Source of the DNA: Moringa oleifera | Taxonomy: Eukaryota > Streptophyta > Magnoliopsida > Brassicales > Moringaceae | NCBI GenBank assembly: GCA_021397835.1 | Contig: JAJFZO010000087.1 | Location: forward strand, 5,394,001 to 5,458,000 | Reading direction: 5' to 3' | Length of the DNA stretch: 64,000 bases | Shown: piece by piece, positions 25,250 to 35,690 of the stretch | How the letters are laid out: every line of letters starts with the position of its first letter | Position numbering within the stretch: the stretch's first letter is position 1 | The notes under the pieces: model-generated | Seen by the model: only the letters and a program-made list of their open reading frames with translations | The model's database searches: none | Told to the model about the DNA's origin: nothing | Program-made: the position numbers and the translations under genes

Positions 25250-27865
25250 ATTTCATTATAATTATGACATTTATGACGCAACTAATCAGGCATATTGGAC
25301 GATCGAGAGTGGCTAACTCCATTATAACACTGTGGATTAGAGCGCATCAATCGATTGTGTCCATATTGCATGTATCCAAAGCATTTCTTTTGGCACGTCT
25401 TCTCCCCACCACAGAGTATTCTCTATTTTATCGGATGCCCTGCTGACTTATCATTATTTGATGATAATACCATAACTTTTATAACTTCTTCAGGTGCATC
25501 TCAATCAGACTTATCACCAACTGGATATATCGGCTTAGCGTATGCTGCTACTAGTTGATGTTATTTGTAGTAATTAGGACAAAGAGTTATGAAGTCAATA
25601 TTACATTCCTCGTAAAAAATACATAATTTGTGAAGTTAATGCAAGAAATCACAATGAATAATAAGAATATTACCAATAAAACAATCAATGTCACCTAAAA
25701 GCTACTAGTGCATGTGCATATGGTAAAAGATCAGCTTGAAAGTCCCTACAAGTGCAAGTACGTTCAATAAGCTTCACAATTACCTCTTTATCCTTGTGTC
25801 TAACTGAAAATACATTCCAATCAACATTAAAAGCTGTCATTTGTAATGAAACTTTTTGTCTCTCAGTTATTAATAAGTGAACCCATTCTGTTAGTTGTGG
25901 CCTCTAAGCCTTAGCTTTCTCGAGTCAATCAAAAAATCTTGCATTATGCCTCGAATGAATTCCAATAGAGCCGTCACAGGTAACTTGCGAGCAAATCGAA
26001 GACACGAATTCAAGATCTCGGTTAAACTAGTGGTCATGAGTTGATATTGTCCTTAGGGATAATACATACGTGACCATTTTCTTGGATCTTCCTTCATGAT
26101 ATATTCGAAGGCTTCCGGGTGATTAGCCTGTAACTCAATCATCAATTTATTAAATTCAGATTCTTGATATGCCCTAACTACCCTATAAAATATCTTAGAT
26201 ATGTCTTCCCTCTTGAATTTATTCTTTATATTTTGGGCCATATGCCATGAATATAAACCATGACAAGAATTAGGAAAGACCTTTACGCTGCCATTTGCAA
26301 TGTTGGCATGACAATCTGATATAATAACCAAGTCTTTAACTAAACTTGTAGCTTCTTTCAGCTATTGTACGAACCACTCCCATGCTTCATAGTTCTCAGA
26401 GTCACCAAAACCAAATGCTAGTAGATATATCTATTCGTTCTCATCTTTTCACGCCGCTATAAACATTACACCGTGGAACCCTCCTTTTAGGTGAGAGCAT
26501 CGATAGCAATGACCAGTCTAATTACTAAACGAAAGCCCCTCAATGATTGTTCAAGAGCTACAAAGAAATACTTAAATCAATTAGTTTCATCTTCAAGCAA
26601 ATGTGAGCCCTAGTTTTTCGATTAATTATTTATAACATGTAACAGTATGATGACAATTATTGATATGACTCAGTTGGGTTACCATATGTAAGAGACAATA
26701 CATACTCTTTAGCTTTCTAAGCTTTACTATATAAAATTTATATGTCATAGAGTTCTTTCATATCACTCATGATGTATTTCGGCTTAATGATTCTAGCATT
26801 AGTAGATAATCTTTGAGCTATAATTTCTCCAATAATGATAGAACTTGCTTGTCGATGCCATTGATGCAATTCTTTAACTGTGCAAACGTGTGTTAAATCA
26901 CACCTTCTAATTTGGAAGAATTACCCTTGTGCAACTCTCATAATACGAATCTTTCATGTACAATTTCTTTCTCTACAAGCAATCTCAAATAATGATTTGT
27001 TAGACCTAGCGACTCTAAATTTAAAGTTCTTAGTTAAAGCATGCACACCTAAAAATCGCTTCAGCTTTTTTTTGTTTGGGAAAAACTGACCTCTAGCAAG
27101 GGTGTCAATTAGAGTCTCTGATTCCATAGTAGAAGTTAACGCAAGATCGTATAATTCAGCACCCAACATATTATACTATCTGATAACACCATCAGTTGAA
27201 TTATTATGTATTTTCGGGCATGTAAATGGGACATAAAGTGGGGCAGAATGTAAGTTCTCATTCAATTCTTCATTGTCGGGTTTTGCTTCTAGAATAGGTT
27301 CACAATGATCTTTACTAGTAGGTTCAGTAGGTTGAGTTTTCATGATTGGGTCTTTACACTTAATATCATAGTCCATCCATTCATTCAAGTTATTCTCTTC
27401 GGTATGGATCTCATCAATATGCTGAGTGTCAAAGGGAGTCTCACTATGGAAGAATGGTTCCACGGCATGAATATCTAATTCAACAGTTAGATTTCTCCGA
27501 GAACAAGAATTAAAAGGATTGATTCATCCTTCATATAAATTTTGTTCATTCTCAACAAAATTTCTCTCCACTAAATCAACAATAACATGGAAAACTATAC
27601 TATTATTATACAGTATAAAGTCAACATCATCATCATTCATTAACTCAATTTTGACAGTAGTTTTTTAAGAACTTACTATAGTATGCAGTACAACATCAGT
27701 ATTAGAGAAATCAGCCTCCACACAAGATTTAACCAAATCCAACAACTGCACATATGTCAAACCCTTCCGAATAACATACCTCTTAGTTTTGATAGCTCTA
27801 CCAGTATACTTAAAACTATCACTGGACTCAGACCACTTACCATTTCAAGTTATAATTATCCGCAT
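25250..27865 (-). pseudogene. MULE transposase (MURA-like) remnant, copy 1
   Basis: The order of domains is that of plant MURA. The N-terminal start is at 27865, where the conserved TWNG Trp is a stop. An acidic linker follows (27176-27463). The MuDR DNA-binding segment is at 26954-27169 (FFPNKKKLKRFLGVHALTKN). The DDE core has all three acidic positions as I align them: Asp in AIDALT (26500-26502), Asp in IISDCH (26314-26316) and Glu in LTEILNS (26017-26019). The Cys of the CxxH motif is Tyr in HGLYSWH (26251-26253). The SWIM zinc finger CTCRDFQADLLPYAHA has its third Cys replaced by Tyr (25718-25720). A C-terminal CxxC-GHNR-like knuckle lies at about 25330-25390. Stops and shifts make it inactive. 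Confidence 0.8.
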
Positions 27866-27879
27866 TCTACAATGTCAAA

Positions 27880-28070
27880 GAAAACATTTCAAATTACCAA
27901 GCACGATTATGTAAACTTGTTACAATTTTATGAGCATAATTTTATAAACTTGTCACGATTTTATAAGATAAAGTGCGAATTTCATAATGATGTTACGATA
28001 AACCAAGTAAGGCACGATTTTCAAACATATATATTCACATATATAACGAAGGACACAAATTATATTTAAG
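27880..28070. repeat. short repeats upstream of the transposase, copy 1
   Basis: Blocks like cacgattttataa and taaacttgtcacgatttt recur several times in the 5' region of the transposase gene. The same block is at 34890-35050 in element 2. Confidence 0.6.
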
Positions 28071-28697
28071 CTACATTGTTGTTCAAAGGTATACCTATCA
28101 CCTTTTTCACCCATTCGAGCATGTTTTGATTTTGAAGACAAATATGTTGTGAAAAACATGAGCTTGAGAAATATGCTTTGAAAAACACAAGCTTCCTTCT
28201 CTGTTTAAGACATTTAGGCAAAAATATCAATGACTACCTTCGATGTTTTCTTTAGATTTTGGATACAAAAGCGAAAAGAAAAAAAAAACTAAAACAAAAA
28301 GTAATGAAAGACAGAGCTGGAAGAGAGAAAGATCTCAAAAAGAGAGTATTCAGACAAATCTCCTAAAATTTTGAGTTATTTTAATTTTAAGGGTATCATT
28401 GTCTTTTGAAGGGTATTTTTGTCTCTCTAATACATGTAAGTGCTAAAAAAAACTTAGTAAAAGAAGTTTGCAAAAAAAAAAAAAAAAAGGTGACGAGATA
28501 CCAATTTTGACAATTTTCTCCTAAAAATAACAACACTAAGGGTGCCAAAATTAGAGGTAAAAGTGGCAAATTTGAACAGCTAAAAGAAGGATAAAATTTA
28601 GCTAAATATCATTTTAAATTTTAAATTTTATTTTTAACCAAATTTTTATTTTTAAAACATATTTAAATAAATTTTAATATTTTAATTATACTCAAGT

Positions 28698-28844
28698 TAA
28701 ATTTTATTAAAAATTTAAATATTAAAAACATTTAAATAGAAATATTTTATAATAAATTTTGATTTATAATTTTTTTATATGTAAAAAAAATATTTAAGCT
28801 ATCATTATAAAAAATTTTAAATTTTTAAGTATTAAAAAATATTT
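28698..28844. other. AT-rich filler between the two MULE copies
   Basis: About 145 bp between the right end of homology of copy 1 and the left end of copy 2. It is very AT-rich, with no match to the other side of either copy. Confidence 0.5.
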
Positions 28845-29160
28845 TGTGTCTTCATTTCGTACCAACATTCTCCATTTCATTTCTTTATTTTCATTTCATA
28901 CTGAAGTTCTCAATTTCATGTCTTCATTTGGTACCAACATTCTCAATTTCGTGTCTTAATTTTGTACCAACATTCTCCATTTTGTGTCTTAATTTCATAC
29001 CAGTATTCTCAATTTCATGTCTTTATTTTTATTTCGTACCTATATTCTTCATTTCATACCTTGATTTTGTACCTATATTCTGAATTTCGCATCCACATTT
29101 CTCATTTCGTTTCGATATTCTAAATTTCGCATCTACATTTTTTATTCATATCTTCTTTCC
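28845..29160 (+). repeat. 33-bp minisatellite, copy 2
   Basis: Same unit family as the repeat at 21770-22200 (ctcaatttcgtgtct, catttcgtaccaacatt). It gives a spurious 79-residue repetitive frame (28844-29083). It forms the left border of element 2. Confidence 0.8.
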
Positions 29161-29199
29161 TAAAGGACTATCCTTACCATTATTTCGTATTTTCATATG

Positions 29200-31493
29200 G
29201 GGCTAAGTTAAAATTGGATCCGATAACTGCTGAAAGCCCCTTACTATGTTAGAGTTAAAGACATTGTCATCTTGTTGCAGCCACTTACTCAAGCCAATGT
29301 GCCTGCTATGCAATCGAGTGGGGACGACATAGTCAAAGGTCCCATCCAGAAGAAATCCATAAATTTGCCATCTTCTTTGCAAAAGCAATACAAGGTATGT
29401 ACTCTTCATATATTGTATGAGTTTTGTTCTTGCATTTTATAACCAACAACTTCTGTTACTTGCAGCGACGAGTTGGCTTTCTCCTGCTCGAGTAGTAGAG
29501 GGATGATAAATCTGATAAAGTTACTAGTGATAAAAGAGAGTTGGCTAAGTAGAGGAGGATGGAATCGGAGATGCGAAAGGATGACGTTGAGAGGAGACAC
29601 CTGACGCTGAAAGGACTATAGAGGATCCAGATGTGTACCATCGCCTCACTGCTATGGAGGCAAAATTAGATCTCCTCAAGGCAAAGGTAAACCAAATAAA
29701 TTCTTAAAATAAAAGGTGCTATTAGGAGCAAATGGCTCTCTTGAAATCCATTCAGCTCTCTCTATAAGGATTTAGATATGGTGGCCAAGATTCTTCCCAC
29801 ACAATATCAAATCTAGTTCCCAATGATGTAAGTAATTTGTATCTATATCATATTATAATTTCAGATTTTATGCAACTTGTGACATAAAGATGATGTCTGT
29901 AATTGTTTTCCTTTCCCTAGGGTGTCAATACAGGCTTCACACCACATAATCCCATTGTTAAGGAATTTGGAAAGTCTGAAGACTCTACCATAGAAGTGTT
30001 GGCTCCTACAAGGTAGTTGCATGAACAAGAAGCCACTACAGGGCCAATTGCTGAGGAAGTGGCTGCTATAAGGCCAATGAACGAGGAAATGCCACTGCAG
30101 TAGGTCCACGCAATGAGGAACTGAGGGACTTGGCTATTATCCTAGTTGAGGCAACCGACAGTGTGCTGCCAGTTATTAGGACTCGTAAACGGTCAAGACA
30201 ACTATACAGCCCATATATCGACCTTAACAGTGAGACTAAAAAAGCCAAGTACCCTCACATGGTGAGTGCAAAGTTCAAATTCAGCGACAAAATCCTTATT
30301 GCATTCAATGAGTTCATGAATGGCCAATCATAGTAAGTTATTTATTTTTTAGGAACCATTATACTAAATTATAAATGTTTTTTACTTTTTCTCACACTTT
30401 GTTTTCATTTTCTGTAGCCGTGATGTAGATATTGGTCATTCAGTTAGTATGGCGTGGTTCAAAGTTTTCAAAAATAATTATGAGTGGGTTGATGACTTAG
30501 TAAGTTGGTCATTTTATACTGTTCTCTACATTCATACCTAGAAGTAACATTCATGCCTTCATTTCGTACAGTAATTTAATAGTATATTATTGTTTTTCTT
30601 GTGTCTCAACCAGCATATTGAAGCATATCTATATCTCCTTCAAAGAAGGCAAAGAGAGCTTCCTAGAAAATATGTATAAGATGTTTGCATCTCTGATCCA
30701 TACCTTTACGAAAGTTTATTGGTCATCAAGTGTCTAGATGATTTTTTATTATTATTTTTTTATTGACTTTGTTTTGTTCAAATTTGCAGACAACATTTTT
30801 TTTTACATTTACAGTGAATATCAAAGGGATCCAAATGCTGATTGTCCTCCTCCACACACTAATTTTGAAGCTCATAAATGGGAACCAGACTTGCTAGATC
30901 ATGTGAGAGGTAAATTTTATCCCCAGTGTCCAGCTTGGCACACTATGAATAAGGTAATAAATCTTTTCATTTCCTTTAACTATATTCTTGCAATATTACG
31001 TGAACTCATTATTGACATGCAAACAACATTTTTAAATGCAACTGATGGTTCAATGTCATGTTGGGGGTCTCACTGGCCGCTAGTTGTGATAAATCTGCAA
31101 AAATTTTCATTAAGAATTTTTGACTCTTCCCCTTAAGAGATACCAACTGAGGTGCGTATTTGGCAATAGAACCCACTGAAATTATGCTACCCAGTTATAT
31201 GCCCAGCAGGGGATATTTCAAGCAAAAACTAGATCTTAAAAAGCCGAATATTCCACTCTCATATACACTAAAGCCAAAGACAAAGGTCCACCAGCAGAGA
31301 AAAAGGTAAGTCTTTTTGTAATAAGTTATTGTTATTGTCATTATTTAAAAGTTTCTGTTTAATGTCTATTTTTTTAATTATGTTTCTCTTTTTTTTTAGT
31401 GGCAATTACGAACCTCACATGTTGTATATAATGGAGCACTTACTCCTCAACAAGTGATTAAAGTATAAAGACAAAGATATGCTAGAGATATGA
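29200..31493 (+). pseudogene. Ulp1-like cysteine protease gene remnant, copy 2 (no DUF1985 exon)
   Basis: Exon-like pieces in order: a segment ending SSLQKQYK at about 29397 followed by a GT donor; a charged helical exon (about 29466-29690); a basic segment RTRKRSRQLYSPYID at about 30178-30222; HIEAYLYLLQRRQRELPRKY at about 30614-30673; and the C48 core in the open frame 30738-31136. The core has YSEYQRDPNADCPPPH, then GSHWPLVVINLQKFSLRIFDSS. Both the catalytic-type His (31071-31073) and Asp (31122-31124) are kept. The last exon reads GNYEPHMLY where NCG is expected, so the nucleophile Cys is Tyr (31407-31409). A stop follows early at 31455. The gene is inactive in spite of the longer open frames. 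Confidence 0.75.
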
Positions 31494-31679
31494 AACCACA
31501 TGGCAATACATATATTTGCCAATTCAACTGTAGATGATAATTGATAATTTTTTATTTTTTTATTCTTTTTGTACAATGTATTATTTTTGTATATACATTT
31601 AAAAATTATATGTACTGTTTTTTTTGTTAATAAAAATAAAATTTGTTATATTGTTTGTCTGACCATCTAACTTATAAAA

Positions 31680-32030
31680 GTGCTTAGAATTTACTGTTGT
31701 GAATTAAAGGTACGAAATCAATCAATGTATGATTTACTATTAAAGATATGAATTGACTGCACAATTCACTATTGAAGATGCGAATAAAGGCATGAATTAA
31801 AGGTACGAATTACTATTAAAGCATGAATTTACTGCATGATTCACTATTACAATGTGCGAAATAAAGGCACGAATTAAAGGGATTTACTATTAAAGGTGCG
31901 ACTTTAATGCACGATTTACTATTAAATGTGCGAAATAAAGGCACGAATTAATGATACAATTTACTGTTAAAGGCGCGAATTAAATGCATGATTTACTATT
32001 TAGGGCATGAAATGCATTGTCAACATTGTC
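31680..32030. repeat. degenerate short tandem repeats between the two MULE genes, copy 2
   Basis: Counterpart of 24660-25040, with the same gcacgaattaa and gatttactattaaa blocks in the same place between convergent gene ends. Confidence 0.7.
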
Positions 32031-32239
32031 AACATCACATAAATTGACATGCACACAACAATTAAGACCATATAAAAACTTAAAAGTCTCGAATTGTATA
32101 CCAATTAGTAATAAAAAAATAAGTTTAAAATTAACAATATAATTAAAACATTATGATTATCATAAGTCAATTGTGTCATCGTTTTGTAAATTTGAATTGG
32201 GAGGCATTAGACAAGTTTGTGAATTATCTTCAATTCCAC

Positions 32240-34858
32240 CGTAATTATAATATTTATAATGTAACTATTTAGGCACATTAGACGATCGAGAGTGGCTAAC
32301 TCCATCATAATACTATGGATTAGAACACATCAATCGATTGTGTCCATATTGCATGCATTTAGAGCACTACTTTTGGCACATCTTCTCCCCACTAGAGGGC
32401 ATTCTCCATTCTTTCGGACGCCCTACTGACTTATCATTATTTGATGGTAATACCACAACTCTTCTGACTTCTTCAAGTACATCTCAATCAGACTTATCAC
32501 CAACTAGATATATCGGCCCAGCATGCATATGCTGCTACTAGTTGATCTTGTTTGTAGTAGTTAAAGCAAAGAGTTATGAAGTCAATATTACGTTCCTGTA
32601 AAAAAAATACACAATTTGTGAAGTTAATGCAAGAAATCACAATGAATAATAAGAATATTACCAACAAAACAATCAATGTCACCTGGAAGCTACTAATGCA
32701 TGTGCACATGGCAAAAGATCAGCTTAAAACTCCCTACAAGTGCAAGTATGTTCAATAAGACTCACAATTGTATCTTTATCCTTGTGCCTAACTCAAAATA
32801 CATTCCAATCAACATTGAAAGCTGTTATTTGTAATGAAACTTTTTATCTCTCAGTCATTAATAAGTGAACCCATTCTGTTAGTTATGGCCTCCAAGCCTC
32901 AGCTTTCTCAAGTCGATCAAAAAACCAACGTTGCATCATGTCTTGAATGAATTCCAATAGAGCCGTCATAGGCAACTTGTGAGCAAATCGAAGACAAAAA
33001 TTTAAGCTTTGGGCTATATTAGTGGTCATGAGTTGATATTGTCTTTAGGGATAATACACATGTGACTATTTTCTTGGATCTTCCTTTATGATATATTCGA
33101 AGGCTTTAGGGTGCTTAGCTTATAACTCAATCATCAATTTATTAAATTTATATTCCCAATATGCCCTAACTGCCCTATAAAATATTTTAGATGCATCTTC
33201 CCTCTTGAATTTATTCTTTATATTTTGGGCCATATGCCATGAACATAAACCATGAAAACAATTAGGAAAGACCTTTGCGATATTATTTGCAACACTGGCA
33301 TGATGATCCAATATAACAATCAAGTCTTCAACCGAACCTATAGCTTCTTTCAACTGTCATAAGAACCACTCACATGCTTCATAGTTCTCAGAGTTATCAT
33401 AACCGAATGCTAGTGGATATAACTATTCATTCCCATCTTTGCACGTCGCTACAAACATTACACTGTGTAACCTCCTTTTAGGTGAGAGCATTGATAGCAA
33501 TGATCGGTCTGATTACTAAATGAAACCCCCTCAATAATTATCCAAAATCCATAAAGAAATACTTAAATCGATTAGTTCCATCTTTAATGCACATGTAAAC
33601 CCTAGTTCTCAGATTAATTATTTGCAACATGTGGCAGTATAACGGTAATTGATGATATGACTCAATTGGGTTATCATATGTAAGAAACAATGCATATTCT
33701 TTAGCCTTCCAAGCTTTACTATATAAAATTTGTATGTCATAGAGTTCTTTCATATCACTCATGATATCTTTTGGCTTGATAATTCTAGCATTGGTAGACA
33801 ATCTTTAAGTTATAATTTCTCCAATAACAGTAGAACTTGCTTGTCGATGTCGTTGATGCAAATCTTCAACTGTGCAAGTGTGTGTTAAATCACACCATCT
33901 AATTTGAAAGAATTGCCCTTTGTGCAACTCTCACAGCATGAATCTTCTATGCATAATTTCTTTCTCTACAAGCAATCTCAAATAATGATTTATTAGACCT
34001 AACGACTCCAAATTCAAAGTTCTTAGTTAAAGCATGAACACCTAAAAATCGCCTCAACTTCTTTTTATTTAGGAAAAATTGACCTCTAGCAATTGTGTCA
34101 ATTGCAGTCACTGATTCTATAGTAGAAGTTGATGCAAGACCGTATAATGCAGCACCGAATATACTATACTGTCTGACAACATCATCAGTTGAATTACTAT
34201 GTACTTTCGGGCATATAACTGGGACATAAAGTGGGACAAGACGTAAGTTTTCATTCAATTCTTCATCATCAGGTTCTGCTTCTGAAATAGGTTCATAATG
34301 ATCTTCACTGGTAGATTCAATAGGTTGAGTTTCCATGATTGGGTCTTCACACTCAATATCGTAATCCATCCGCTCATTCAAGTTGTTCTCATCTGTATGG
34401 ATCTCATCAGTATGCTGAGTGTCAAGGGGAGTCTCACTACAGAAAAATGGTTCCATGGCATGAACATCTAATTCAACAGTTGGATTACTCCCAGAATAAG
34501 AATTAAAAGGATCGATTCGTCCTTCATATAAACTTTGTCTATTCTCAACAAAATTTCTCTCCACTAAATCAACAATCACACGAAAAACTATGTTGTTATC
34601 GTACAATATAAACTCAACATCATCATCATTCACTAACTCAATTTTAACAGCAGTTTTTTGAAAACTTACTATGGTATGTAGTACAACATCAGTATTAGAG
34701 AAATCAATCTCCACACAAGATTTAACCAAATCCAACAACTGCACATATGTCAAACCTTTTCGAACAACATATGCCTTAATTTTGATAGCTCTGCCAATAT
34801 ACTTAAAACTACCATTGGACTCAAACCACTCACCATTCCAAGTTACAATTATTAGCAT
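32240..34858 (-). pseudogene. MULE transposase (MURA-like) remnant, copy 2
   Basis: The best preserved reading frame of the element: an open stretch 33947-34897 covers the N-terminal domain (MLIIVTWNGEWFESNGSF, likely start at 34858), an acidic linker and the MuDR DNA-binding segment (FFLNKKKLRRFLGVHALTKN). Further frames at 33538-33801 (PKDIMSDMKELYDIQILYSK) and 33120-33353 continue the protein. Of the DDE residues as I align them, the first Asp is Asn in AINALT (33490-33492), the second Asp is kept in ILDHH (33306-33308), and the Glu is Gln in IAQSLN (33009-33011). The CxxH Cys is kept (33243-33245), and so is the SWIM Cys in LLPCAHA (32706-32708). Frameshifts remain, so it is not functional. 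Confidence 0.8.
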
Positions 34859-34889
34859 TCTGCAATGCCAAAGAAAACATTTCAAATTA

Positions 34890-35050
34890 TCAGGCACGAT
34901 TACATAAACTTATTACGATTTTATGAGCATGATTTTATAAACTTGTCACGATTTTATAAGATAAGGTATGAATTTTATAATGATATTACGATAAACCAAG
35001 TAAGGCATGATTTTCAAACATATATAACGAAGGGCACAAATTATATTTAA
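34890..35050. repeat. short repeats upstream of the transposase, copy 2
   Basis: Same cacgattttataa-type blocks as 27880-28070. Confidence 0.6.
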
Positions 35051-35690
35051 GCTACATTGTTGTTCGAAGGTATACTTGTCACCTTTTTCACCCATTCGAG
35101 CACGTTTTGATTTTAAAGACAAATATGTTGTGACAAACATGAGCTTGAGAAATATGCTGTGAAAAACAAGAGCTTCCTTCTCTGTTCAGGACAATTAGGC
35201 AAAAATACCAATAGCTACCTTTAATTCCTTCTTTGGATTTTAGATACAAAAGCAAGAAGAAAAACTAAAATAGAGAGCAAAGAAAGACAGAGCTCGAAAA
35301 AAGAGAGATCTCAAAATGAGAGTATTCAGACAAATCTCCTCAAATTTTGAGTTATTTTAATTTTAAGGGTATTATTATCTTTTGCAAGGGTATTTTTATC
35401 TCTTTGATACATGTAAGTGCTAACAAAAACTTAGTAAAAAAAGTTTCTTTTGCAGAAAAAGGGTGGTGAGATGCCAATTTTGATAATTTCCTCCTAAAAA
35501 TATCAATAGAAGTCAAACTACAGGTGCCAAAATTAAAGGTAAAAGTAGCAAATTTGAACAACTAAAAGAAGGATAAAATCTAGTAAATATCATTTTAAAT
35601 TTTAAATTTTATTTTTAACTAAATTTTTATTTTTAAAACATATTTAAATAAATTTTAATATTTTAATTGTACTCACGTTAAATTTAATGA

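Larger units (their letters stand above)
20860..28560. mobile_element. Mutator-like element 1 (MULE with Ulp1 gene)
   Basis: A decayed MULE. A transposase remnant (-, 25250-27865) and a DUF1985/Ulp1 gene remnant (+, 20860-24512) face each other tail-to-tail. Ulp1-bearing MULEs (the Kaonashi type and relatives) are established in plants. I could not locate terminal inverted repeats or a target-site duplication, so the outer limits are approximate. The right limit rests on where homology with element 2 ends (about 28697). Confidence 0.75.
28845..35690. mobile_element. Mutator-like element 2 (5'-truncated tandem relative of element 1)
   Basis: Collinear with 21940-28697 at a constant offset of about 6.96-7.0 kb and clearly diverged. 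It begins abruptly inside the 33-bp minisatellite, so the DUF1985 exon is missing. Either a tandem duplication with breakpoints in the minisatellite or a separate truncated insertion could explain it. The loss of homology at the same point on the right favours duplication of a block. Confidence 0.75.

Noticed and set aside
27683..28069. 128-codon frame on the + strand
   Set aside because: It is antisense to the MULE transposase N-terminus, whose - strand reading matches the family.
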